A DNA stretch of 64,000 nt from CAYZJB01 sp964478735. Lineage in GTDB: Bacteria > CLD3 > SB21. Both the position numbers and the translations under genes were made by a program. Shown one piece after another: positions 25,081 through 33,348 of the stretch. Within the stretch, counting starts at the first letter, position 1. Every line of letters starts with the position of its first letter. Location of the stretch: positions 1-64,000 of the forward strand of contig CAYZJB010000004.1 in the NCBI GenBank assembly GCA_964478735.1. Direction: 5' to 3'. Below the pieces are notes generated by a model. It searched no databases. It was not told where the DNA came from and worked only from the letters and a program-made list of their open reading frames with translations.

Positions 25081-27993
25081 ATGCGACATGTTACCAAACG
25101 CCTGCGAATGGCGCTGGTCATGGCCTGTTTTGTGCCGCAGTTGGTTCTGGCCGGCACGAACGGCAAAATAACCGGTCTTGTCAAAGACAAGGAAACCGGC
25201 GACGCCCTTCCGGGCGTGAACATCATTCTCGAAGGTACCACGATGGGCGCCGCGACGAATGCATCCGGAGAGTTTTTGATCATCAATGTGCCGGCCGGTG
25301 TGTACACCGTGTCGACCAGCATGATCGGGTACTCGAAAGTGACGAAGCAAAATGTCCGCGTACTGCCGGACTTTACGACGCGTTTGGACTTCGACTTGAG
25401 CGCGGCGGATCTGGGCGGCCAGGAAGTCGTCATCGTCGCGGAACGGCCCCTGATCCAGAAGGACCAAACGATGACCATGAGCGTCACGTCGTCCGATGAA
25501 ATCAAAAATCTGCCGGTTCGCGGCTTCGCCAACGTGGCGACGCTGGGCGTTGGTATAACGATCGGCAACCTGAGATCGGTCGACGGCGGATTTGATAACA
25601 TCAACGTCCGCGGCGGTCGTCCCAGTGAAACGGGCGTGATTGTTGACGGATTTTTGCAGAATAATCTATTGACGGGCGTTTCAACGGCTCAACTTCCCAG
25701 CGGTTCAGTCGAAGAACTGGTCGTCATCACCGGTGGATTCGATGCCGAGTTCGGACGCAATCAGTCCGGCATCATTCAAGTTACCTCCAAGGCGGGCGGA
25801 CAGAGGTATTCGGGGTTTGCTGAATACGTCAATGATCGTCCGATGTTCGCTTTGAACAAAGACCATTATTTCGGATATGACGTTTACAGCGCGGGTATCG
25901 GCGGTCCGTTGATCCCGGGAAATAATAACATACGGTTCTTCATTTCCGGCGAAGCCAAAGACATCACGGATGCCGATCCCAGTGTAACCGGATTCCCGGT
26001 CTATTCCCTGTCCGATGCAGGCACCCGTGGAGCCGCGGGAGAGTTGGACACGCTGATCTTCGAAACCACGTCGGATCCGACCAAGGTCAAATTTGATAAA
26101 GGCGCTCGGCCAAAAAATTCCACCGGCTACGGCGTCAACAGTGATCGGGGCATCGCCCTGCAATCGAAACTGACTTACCAGGCGACTCCTTCACTGCGTT
26201 TTGACCTGAGCGGTAATTACACCAAAAACTGGCGGCGATTGTTTACTACGGATCAGACGGTCTCGTTGGATCTTGTCCAACGCCGTCCACTGGAAAACAT
26301 CAATGTTGGTATGATCGCGACGTACACACTGAACGAACGAAGTTTCTTTGACGTCGGCGCCAATTACTTCAAAAACAAGAGACGGATCTTGCATGACGTG
26401 TATGGATTCGATCCCAACACGTATATCGGGAAAGGAACGGGCACGACGGGATTCACGACCTATTACAATGACAATATCTTTAACGATATCGGATCCAGTG
26501 ATCGAAACTTCCGCGAAGATCGCGACCAGTACTGGGCCGTGAAAGCGAATTACGTCAACCAGATTGACAAGCATAACCAGTTGAAAGCCGGTTTCGATTA
26601 CTTCCGTCATGAAGTACGTTTCCTGAATATTCTTGATAACGACAATCCTTCCACGGGTTCGAACGACAATGTCGGATTCATCGTCGATGAGAACAACAAT
26701 CTGAAGGAAAACAATAAAGACGATCTGGATAATCGCCTGATCGGTCCGGCCAATCCGGTGTCGTTTGCTACGTACCTGCAGGATAAGTTGGAATACGAAG
26801 GATTGGTCGTTCGTGCAGGTTTAAGATATGATCTGTTCAATCCCGGGATCAAGCGGATCAAGAATCTGGCCGATCCTACCGGACAAACGGATCCCGATCA
26901 AATTGGGGTTGTCGTGGGCGGCCGGAACCTTGCGGGATCTTTAGGTTCCGAGGATTATAAAGACGGCAAGACCCAGCACAAGTTCAGTCCGCGATTCAGC
27001 GTGAGTTTCCCCGTTTCTGAGCGGACACAATTCCGAATGAGCTACGGCAAGTTCTTCCAGCAGCCCGATCTGCAGAACCTGTATGTCAGTCCGGACTTCC
27101 TAAGCCGGCAGTCGATTGCTCCTCCGTTTGCGACGGTGGTCGGCAATACCAATCTGGAGCCGGAACAAAGCACCCAGTATGAAGTCGGCTTACGCCGTGC
27201 CATTTCCGATCATTTTGCCATCGATCTGAGCGCCTATTACAAGGACATCCAGGGTCTGACACAGGCCAACCTGGTCAACTCGGTGCCCAATGCGTTGATC
27301 ATGACGACCAACGACGACGAAGGTATTATTCAGGGCGTTACGATGGCGATGGATCTGCGGCGTGTCGGTAAGTTCCAGGGACGTGTGGCGTATACTCTCC
27401 AGTCCGCACGTGGAACCGGTTCCGGACAGGCGACGAATTTCCGTTCGGCCTGGCTCGGATTCCAGAGCGTCAAGCTTAGCGCACCGTTGAATTTCGATCA
27501 AACGCACACGATCAATGCGAATCTCGATATTCGGAATGCCAAAGGAGAAGGACCGGCGATCGGCGGATCTCGCCTTCTCGAAGAAGCGGGCTTGAACATA
27601 CAGCTGAACACCGCGAGCGGCTTGCCGTATACGCCGTTTTCGATCGTTGCTTTCCAGACCCGAGGTGTTCCTCAGGGACGGACGATAGGACGCCGGAACA
27701 GCCAGCGCCAGCCGTGGACGGTCCGTATCGATTTGAAAGCCGACAAGACCATCCATTTCAGCGAACGGTTCAATACGAATATCTACGTTCAGGTGCTCAA
27801 TGTGCTGAATCGCAAGAACGTGATCGCAGTTTATCCGTCTACCGGACGTGCGGATGACAATGGATTCCTGTCGACGGCTGCGGGTCAGGCACTGAGCGAT
27901 CGTCAGAAACAGCAGTATGACGTCATCTACAATAACGGCTTGTTCTATGACACGCCGATGCAGGCGCGGCTTGGCGTCCTGTTTAATTTCTAA
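25081..27993 (+). CDS. TonB-dependent receptor with carboxypeptidase-regulatory-like domain
   Basis: 970 aa. ATG 25081 is chosen for the AAGGAGG 6-12 bases upstream and the signal peptide that then begins the protein (ending PQLVLAG); an upstream in-frame start at 24973 lacks these. Residues about 25-105 form the CarboxypepD_reg-like beta sandwich (GKITGLVKDKETGDALPGVN). The plug follows (NINVRGGRPSETGVIVDG, then EELVVITGGFDAEFGRNQ) and a barrel ends in GVLFNF with terminal Phe, as expected for outer-membrane barrels. Imports or handles an unknown ligand. It heads an operon with a giant secreted protein and a PorV-like protein. Confidence 0.95.
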   Translation: MRHVTKRLRMALVMACFVPQLVLAGTNGKITGLVKDKETGDALPGVNIILEGTTMGAATNASGEFLIINVPAGVYTVSTSMIGYSKVTKQNVRVLPDFTTRLDFDLSAADLGGQEVVIVAERPLIQKDQTMTMSVTSSDEIKNLPVRGFANVATLGVGITIGNLRSVDGGFDNINVRGGRPSETGVIVDGFLQNNLLTGVSTAQLPSGSVEELVVITGGFDAEFGRNQSGIIQVTSKAGGQRYSGFAEYVNDRPMFALNKDHYFGYDVYSAGIGGPLIPGNNNIRFFISGEAKDITDADPSVTGFPVYSLSDAGTRGAAGELDTLIFETTSDPTKVKFDKGARPKNSTGYGVNSDRGIALQSKLTYQATPSLRFDLSGNYTKNWRRLFTTDQTVSLDLVQRRPLENINVGMIATYTLNERSFFDVGANYFKNKRRILHDVYGFDPNTYIGKGTGTTGFTTYYNDNIFNDIGSSDRNFREDRDQYWAVKANYVNQIDKHNQLKAGFDYFRHEVRFLNILDNDNPSTGSNDNVGFIVDENNNLKENNKDDLDNRLIGPANPVSFATYLQDKLEYEGLVVRAGLRYDLFNPGIKRIKNLADPTGQTDPDQIGVVVGGRNLAGSLGSEDYKDGKTQHKFSPRFSVSFPVSERTQFRMSYGKFFQQPDLQNLYVSPDFLSRQSIAPPFATVVGNTNLEPEQSTQYEVGLRRAISDHFAIDLSAYYKDIQGLTQANLVNSVPNALIMTTNDDEGIIQGVTMAMDLRRVGKFQGRVAYTLQSARGTGSGQATNFRSAWLGFQSVKLSAPLNFDQTHTINANLDIRNAKGEGPAIGGSRLLEEAGLNIQLNTASGLPYTPFSIVAFQTRGVPQGRTIGRRNSQRQPWTVRIDLKADKTIHFSERFNTNIYVQVLNVLNRKNVIAVYPSTGRADDNGFLSTAAGQALSDRQKQQYDVIYNNGLFYDTPMQARLGVLFNF

Positions 27994-28007
27994 TCGTACG
28001 GATCAAT

Positions 28008-28034
28008 ACTGGAGAATTTTGACATGAATAAAAT
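28008..28034 (+). repeat. Conserved translation leader, copy 1
   Basis: ACTGGAGAATT, two variable bases around a T, then ACATGAATAAAAT. It matches 25 of 27 bases with 32039-32065 and contains the GGAG ribosome-binding site and first codons (Met-Asn-Lys-Ile) of the gene. Confidence 0.7.
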
Positions 28035-31000
28035 CAAAAATACGCTGATCGTGGGCGCCCTTATCGGTGCTCTCGTATTCGCGTTCAGTGACTGGTCGAC
28101 GGCGCGTGTAGACAAAAATACACGTCTCCGTGCCAAACTTCGCAAGGCGGACATCGTCGACATTGTCAATGTCGGGTACAACAACTGGAATTACATCATG
28201 CGTAACCAGGGGTCCTATTTTTACGATGCTCCGAACGGAAACCCCGGGGGTGAATTCCCCCGGGGCTCCGGCAATACCATCGTGTTTGCCGCCGGTGTGT
28301 ATGTCGGAACGTTGAAAGACGGTGTACCCGTGGTCAGCGAAACGGAATTTGCTACCGAATTTCAACCTGGCCGTATTTCAAATTCCGATGTGCCTTTTGA
28401 CGAATTGGAAGCCGAAGATCCGACTCGTGCCGATTTGCAAGTCTACCTGATCGATCGGTCTGCGTCCGGTTCGGATTATGCCAACTGGCCGAGTGATGCG
28501 CCCAAAAATAGTTTGGGTCAACCTGCTCTAATTGCCGATGCCCAGACGTGGGCGGTATTCAACGATCTGGACATAACGCTGAGTCAGGAAGGGACGAGCA
28601 TCAGTCCCGATCCGGGTTTGGGTCTGGAAATCGTTTTGGAATCCTTTGCTTTCAATGCCGGACCTCTGAGCAATGTTGTCTATTGTAAGTTTACGATCAA
28701 GAACGAGACGAATACCGATTATTCGGATTCGTATCTGGGTATGTGGATGGACGCCGATGTCGATGCGAATAATTCTACAAATGATATCGTCGGTATCGAT
28801 ACGGTACGGGGTTTGGGTTTTGTCTATAATTCGGACAATTCAGATTTTCCGGGTGCTGCCGGGTTTGACTTCTTACAGGGCCCGGTCGTCGATACGACCA
28901 CCGTTGCTTCCAGTCTGGTTAACAAGTTCCGAAACAACAAAGTGACGCTGGTTTATGATCCTGCAGAGAACCGGTATATTCCGACGACGTTGCCGGGGAA
29001 TCAGATCTGGCTTGGCGCGACGGCTTTCAATACGTATGCAAATGGTACCGATCCGCAGAATAACGAAGAGCGGTACAACCTGCTGGCCGGGCGTTTTACC
29101 GATGGAAATCCCAAAACCGGTACCGGCGCCTGCGACTATTACGCGTTTCGCGGCGATCCGATTACCCAACAGGGGAGTCCGGACGTCGGAGCCCCTCCGG
29201 GATCCGATCAGCGAATTTTGCACTGCGTCGGACCTTTTGTGATCGATGCCGGGTCGTCGCAGGAGGTATGGGTTGGAGTTGTCGGAGCGCAAGGAACGGA
29301 TCGCCTGGATGCCATTCGGGTACTGCGCAATACGGATGATCAAGCTCAAATTACATTCGAAGCGGGTTTAATCGCGCCAGCTCCTCCCAATGTACCACAG
29401 ATCAATGTTACAGGACTGGATGGCGCCGTGGCCATCACTTGGCAGAACAATGCGGAATATTCCGAAGATATCGCAGGTGAGATTCTGGAAATTGACCAGG
29501 CGCATGGCTATACCGCCGATTACAGAAAAAACGATTTCCAGGGATATCGTGTTTGGAAAAGCCGGACTGGAATTGTAGGCAGCTACACGGTACTTGCGGA
29601 ATTCGATCTGGCGGATGGGATCACAACAGTGATCAATCAGGTCATCAATACGGCTGGAAATTTGGAGATTCGTGAAGAGCGTCTGGGAGATGACGTGGGT
29701 CTTCGCTATTCCTTCATTGATAACGATGTGGTGAACGGACAGGCCTACTTTTACTCCGTTACGGCTTATGATGCCCAACCTTATATCGCGGGTCCCGGCG
29801 TATTCAGTCTTGGAACGACACAGACATTGATAAAGGGCGAAGCGACCGGTATCATTCTTTCCGATACCGAGCCGGTTGCGATTTGGGATCAAGGGGATAT
29901 CTATCTTGACTCACTCGCGATGGTGAGCGATGCCACTTATGGTTCAAACGGTGGAACGCTTATCGGTGATACCGTTTATGTTGAAGTCGATACACATACC
30001 GTCGGTAGCACGCCTCAACTGGCCATCCACGCCTTTGTTGCCACATCGGTCGAGCGAGAAGAGTTCAATTTCGATTTCAACAGTCTTGCACCGGCATTCC
30101 GTGTGGAGGGAATCGAATCGCCGGATGACGTGTCGCTCGGGGATGGAGTTTCGACAAATGTGACATTCGGTTTCAGCGACGGGCATGACGAAGCCAATAT
30201 CTTCCGGCTTAAGGTCGTGGATATACAACAATACGATGGCTCGATTCCTGCACCTTCAGGACTTCCGATTTCGTTGGAAACATCGCCGACGGCCAATGTA
30301 GTGTCCGTCATACCGATGAGTGCTCTGATTGGTCAGAATTTTGACGCCTCGGTGTCTGATGTTGTCCATACCGGGCCCAGCGACGGAGCGATAACAGTGG
30401 AAATTATCGATCCGACAAAAGTTCGAAGTGTAGACTACTCGCTGAGCTTTTTCACTATTCCGACGGACTGTACGGGGGCCCCGCTCCGGGGTGATGACTT
30501 CCTTCCGGCCAATGGAATTGCATATCGTATTCAGGTTGGTTCCAGCATTCTTACTCTCGACTCTCGTACGGACGATCCGAGAACCTATTATGATGTCAAT
30601 GGAAACGATACGTTCAACGTTGGAATCGATGTTCGTCTCGATGACTCTAAGTTTGGAGTCGATCAGGCGGTTGTTGGCATAACCGCTACTGAACAACCGG
30701 TCATCGTCGATGGAATGAAAATTACGGTTTTTGGACCCTCCAATGACGTGAAATTCTTCCAACTCATTGCAACGGCGGCAGGTACGCTGGCCGTTCCCGA
30801 TATGGCTGCGTTCGCTTTCAATGGAAGCGGGTTCCCAACGATTGACGGTGGTGCGGCCGGAAATGATTATACGGCTCTTGGTGCGGGTGCTTTGAATGAT
30901 CGACCCAACGTTCCGAATCTATTGACCACTGTAGCAGCCGCATCTGCCGCCAACGGTGGCAAATGGGGATTCCAAACGGGCGAAGTTGGTGGAGGGTTTA

Positions 31001-31998
31001 CTTTCACCTTTTTTAAGAGCCGTGTTTTCAGAAACGATAACTTCAATCGGTTCGTTCCATCTGATTTTGAGATGCGATTTACGGCAGCGGGTGGACAAGG
31101 AGACTGGATATTTGACGGACTGGGGCAAGCTGCTGTTCCATTTGAACTGTGGAACATCGGTGTGAATACCCCAAATGATCCATCCGATGATTATCGGATG
31201 TATCCTCGCGTTCTGAATTCAACCGTTGTACCTTCGGCGGTTTATGATATCAGTACCATCGATCACACGATTTCAGGTGGTGACAACGATCCCGAAATGG
31301 ATTGGGTGTATTGGATGAACCCCGATGATCGCTCGCCCGGTCAGACCGGTTATAATGCTTCCGTTGCAGCCAACGGCGAGGCCTTACAGGCACCCAATGG
31401 TGAGGTCATGGCGCGGACCACTTTGATCAATTTCAATGGCGGCAGCGTCTCGGATGGATCATTCCCAGCAAATGTCAATCAGGTTATTCCGGCAACGGGA
31501 ACGGTATTCCGTATTATCAGTACGAAACCGAATACCGTGTTCGATTCTTATGCTTTCTCGGGAACGGCGAGGACAACGTCAGCGTCTAAAGCCCAGATGA
31601 AGGCATCTCTGAAAGACATCCGTGCCGTTCCGAATCCCTACTACGGTCAGTCGTTGTATCAGACGCAGGGACTCTTCGGCAAAGTGTTGAAGTTCACGCA
31701 TCTGCCGGGTAGCTGTACCATCAAGATCTTCAACGTTGCAGGTGACCTGGTGACGACACTGGTGCATAACGCGTCGTCGACGAATGGACGGTTGAATACC
31801 AACCCGCTCGATATCAATGCGACGGCGGCTCCAAAGGAAACCTCGGAAGAGTGGTGGGATTTGACGAATGCCGACGGCAAGTTCGTCGCGAGCGGCATGT
31901 ATATCGCATTGATCGACGTTCCCGGCGTGGGTAAGAAAACGGTGAAGTTTGCCGTGATTCAGGAAGCGAACATCACCAACGGACCGGAAATTCGATAA
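28024..31998 (+). CDS. Very large secreted protein with fibronectin-like region and C-terminal sorting-like domain
   Basis: 1324 aa, not assigned to a named family. Signal peptide MNKIKNTLIVGALIGALVFA. The first about 450 residues are Asp/Asn-rich beta sequence. A fibronectin-III-like segment (about 455-600) includes NDFQGYRVWKSRTG and NGQAYFYSVTAYDAQP. The C-terminal about 110 residues (RAVPNPYYG, FTHLPGSCTIKIFNVAGDLV, GMYIALIDVPG) resemble FlgD-Ig / type IX sorting-like domains, so it is probably exported through the outer membrane and surface-held. It lies between the TonB receptor and the PorV-like gene. A perfect GC-rich hairpin lies in its 5' coding part at 28242-28265. Confidence 0.85.
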   Translation: MNKIKNTLIVGALIGALVFAFSDWSTARVDKNTRLRAKLRKADIVDIVNVGYNNWNYIMRNQGSYFYDAPNGNPGGEFPRGSGNTIVFAAGVYVGTLKDGVPVVSETEFATEFQPGRISNSDVPFDELEAEDPTRADLQVYLIDRSASGSDYANWPSDAPKNSLGQPALIADAQTWAVFNDLDITLSQEGTSISPDPGLGLEIVLESFAFNAGPLSNVVYCKFTIKNETNTDYSDSYLGMWMDADVDANNSTNDIVGIDTVRGLGFVYNSDNSDFPGAAGFDFLQGPVVDTTTVASSLVNKFRNNKVTLVYDPAENRYIPTTLPGNQIWLGATAFNTYANGTDPQNNEERYNLLAGRFTDGNPKTGTGACDYYAFRGDPITQQGSPDVGAPPGSDQRILHCVGPFVIDAGSSQEVWVGVVGAQGTDRLDAIRVLRNTDDQAQITFEAGLIAPAPPNVPQINVTGLDGAVAITWQNNAEYSEDIAGEILEIDQAHGYTADYRKNDFQGYRVWKSRTGIVGSYTVLAEFDLADGITTVINQVINTAGNLEIREERLGDDVGLRYSFIDNDVVNGQAYFYSVTAYDAQPYIAGPGVFSLGTTQTLIKGEATGIILSDTEPVAIWDQGDIYLDSLAMVSDATYGSNGGTLIGDTVYVEVDTHTVGSTPQLAIHAFVATSVEREEFNFDFNSLAPAFRVEGIESPDDVSLGDGVSTNVTFGFSDGHDEANIFRLKVVDIQQYDGSIPAPSGLPISLETSPTANVVSVIPMSALIGQNFDASVSDVVHTGPSDGAITVEIIDPTKVRSVDYSLSFFTIPTDCTGAPLRGDDFLPANGIAYRIQVGSSILTLDSRTDDPRTYYDVNGNDTFNVGIDVRLDDSKFGVDQAVVGITATEQPVIVDGMKITVFGPSNDVKFFQLIATAAGTLAVPDMAAFAFNGSGFPTIDGGAAGNDYTALGAGALNDRPNVPNLLTTVAAASAANGGKWGFQTGEVGGGFTFTFFKSRVFRNDNFNRFVPSDFEMRFTAAGGQGDWIFDGLGQAAVPFELWNIGVNTPNDPSDDYRMYPRVLNSTVVPSAVYDISTIDHTISGGDNDPEMDWVYWMNPDDRSPGQTGYNASVAANGEALQAPNGEVMARTTLINFNGGSVSDGSFPANVNQVIPATGTVFRIISTKPNTVFDSYAFSGTARTTSASKAQMKASLKDIRAVPNPYYGQSLYQTQGLFGKVLKFTHLPGSCTIKIFNVAGDLVTTLVHNASSTNGRLNTNPLDINATAAPKETSEEWWDLTNADGKFVASGMYIALIDVPGVGKKTVKFAVIQEANITNGPEIR

Positions 31999-32038
31999 CG
32001 AAGAACTCGGCGGGGACGTCATGAGGCGTTCCCGTCAA

Positions 32039-32065
32039 ACTGGAGAATTGTCACATGAATAAAAT
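32039..32065 (+). repeat. Conserved translation leader, copy 2
   Basis: 25 of 27 bases match the leader at 28008-28034, including GGAG, the ATG and the first three codons after it. Just upstream (about 32011-32036) is an imperfect hairpin CGGGGACG/CGTTCCCG. Confidence 0.7.
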
Positions 32066-33095
32066 ATCCAAAGTGCTCGTTGGGCTAGCCATGCTGGCAG
32101 CGAGCGTAAGCGCCGGAGAGGAAAAGCGAGGTGAAGCGGGATTTGCTTTCCTACGGGTTCCCATCGGCGCCCGTGAAACCGCCCTCGGTACGACCGGATT
32201 GACGCATGCGTCCGGAGCCAATGCATTGTACTGGAATCCGGCAAATGCGGCGGGTCTGGATCGTCCGTCGGTATCGGTGTCTTATTTGAATCACTTTGCC
32301 GGAATCAGTTCGAATTACTTTGCGGCCACGGTTCCGATGAGCGACGTCGGGACGTTCGGTTTCAGCCTTAACTATCTCAGCTATGGCGATATCGAACGTA
32401 CGACAGAGGCCAGTCCGGATGGTAATCTCGGTTCGTACTCTCCGTTTGAGATTGCGGTCGGCTTCAGCTACGCCAAACAGATTACCGATCGTGTCAGCGG
32501 CGGTTTGACCGTGAAGTTCGTCTCGTCCAAGATCGATGCGGTCCAGGCGTCGGGTGTGGCGTTCGATTTCGGCTTCAGTTACAACACCGGTTTCCGCGGT
32601 TTGAAGCTCGGTTTTGTCGCGAGCAACATCGGTCCACAGGCGAAATATGACGGCGACGGTTTGTTGCGTCAGGTCAGTTTGCCCAATCCAAACGCGACCG
32701 GTGCGGGATCTCAAGGATTCCTTCAGTTCGAGTCGGAACCGTTCGAACTCCCGGCCTCGGTCAATTTCGGCGCAACGATGGATCTGTACCGGAACGAACA
32801 GAATTCCGTTTCGGGTATTCTCGAGCAAAACATCAACAGTTTTGCCGTCAGCCGGACCAATCTGGGCCTGGAATACGGATTCAAGAACATGTTCTTCGCC
32901 CGCGGCGGTTACACCAGCGCGTTGAAGCGTGACCGCGACTACAGGACGGGGAAGGCGTCGATGGCGGGATTAACCCTGGGCGCCGGGGTCGATTACAAAT
33001 TCAATGATGCCTTCGGTGTGACCATCGATTACGGTTGGATGGATCTCGGTGAACTGAACGCGACGCACCGGTTCACGATCGGTGTGAAGTTCTGA
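32055..33095 (+). CDS. PorV/PorQ-family outer-membrane protein
   Basis: 346 aa. After a signal peptide (ending SVSAG) comes the PorV/PorQ N-terminal signature: AGFAFLRVPIGARETALG, then ASGANALYWNPANAAGL. FadL-like beta-barrel strands follow, ending HRFTIGVKF with terminal Phe. PorV is the outer-membrane shuttle of the type IX secretion system in Bacteroidota; homologues in related phyla are often encoded next to secreted C-terminal-domain proteins, as here. Likely partner of the 1324-aa upstream protein, sharing its translation leader. A strong terminator follows 23 bases after the stop. Confidence 0.9.
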   Translation: MNKISKVLVGLAMLAASVSAGEEKRGEAGFAFLRVPIGARETALGTTGLTHASGANALYWNPANAAGLDRPSVSVSYLNHFAGISSNYFAATVPMSDVGTFGFSLNYLSYGDIERTTEASPDGNLGSYSPFEIAVGFSYAKQITDRVSGGLTVKFVSSKIDAVQASGVAFDFGFSYNTGFRGLKLGFVASNIGPQAKYDGDGLLRQVSLPNPNATGAGSQGFLQFESEPFELPASVNFGATMDLYRNEQNSVSGILEQNINSFAVSRTNLGLEYGFKNMFFARGGYTSALKRDRDYRTGKASMAGLTLGAGVDYKFNDAFGVTIDYGWMDLGELNATHRFTIGVKF

Positions 33096-33118
33096 TCTCC
33101 TTTCTCTGTGTGATTGAA

Positions 33119-33152
33119 GGCCGCCCGTGCGCTCTGCAGGGCGGCCTTTTTT
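33119..33152 (+). terminator. Strong rho-independent terminator of the TonB/PorV operon
   Basis: GGCCGCCC (33119-33126) and GGGCGGCC (33139-33146) form a perfect 8-bp stem around a 12-base loop, followed by TTTTTTATT. Confidence 0.92.
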
Positions 33153-33177
33153 ATTCCTCAGCGTATTTAGGTATGAT

Positions 33178-33252
33178 CTCTCGCAAAGGGCGCAAAGCAG
33201 GCTAGGCTGTGGCTAAAAGTATTTGAGAATATCCTTGCGTGCTTTGCGAGAG
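33178..33252. repeat. Interspersed inverted repeat (CGCAAAG type)
   Basis: The left arm CTCTCGCAAAG, continued by GGCGCAAAGCA (33178-33199), pairs with the right arm TGCTTTGCGAGAG (33240-33252). CTCTCGCAAAGCA is recovered exactly as the reverse complement, apart from a 9-base insertion in the left arm. CGCAAAG-containing units of this kind are familiar as intergenic repeats in several bacterial phyla, by recollection only. Confidence 0.65.
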
Positions 33253-33348
33253 TCATTTTTTTTGAAATGAGAAGAAAAACCTACCCGTCCATCTTTCCGC
33301 TTCGTAAATTCTCCGCCTGAAACGATATCTGGTTTGTATAATTTTGCC

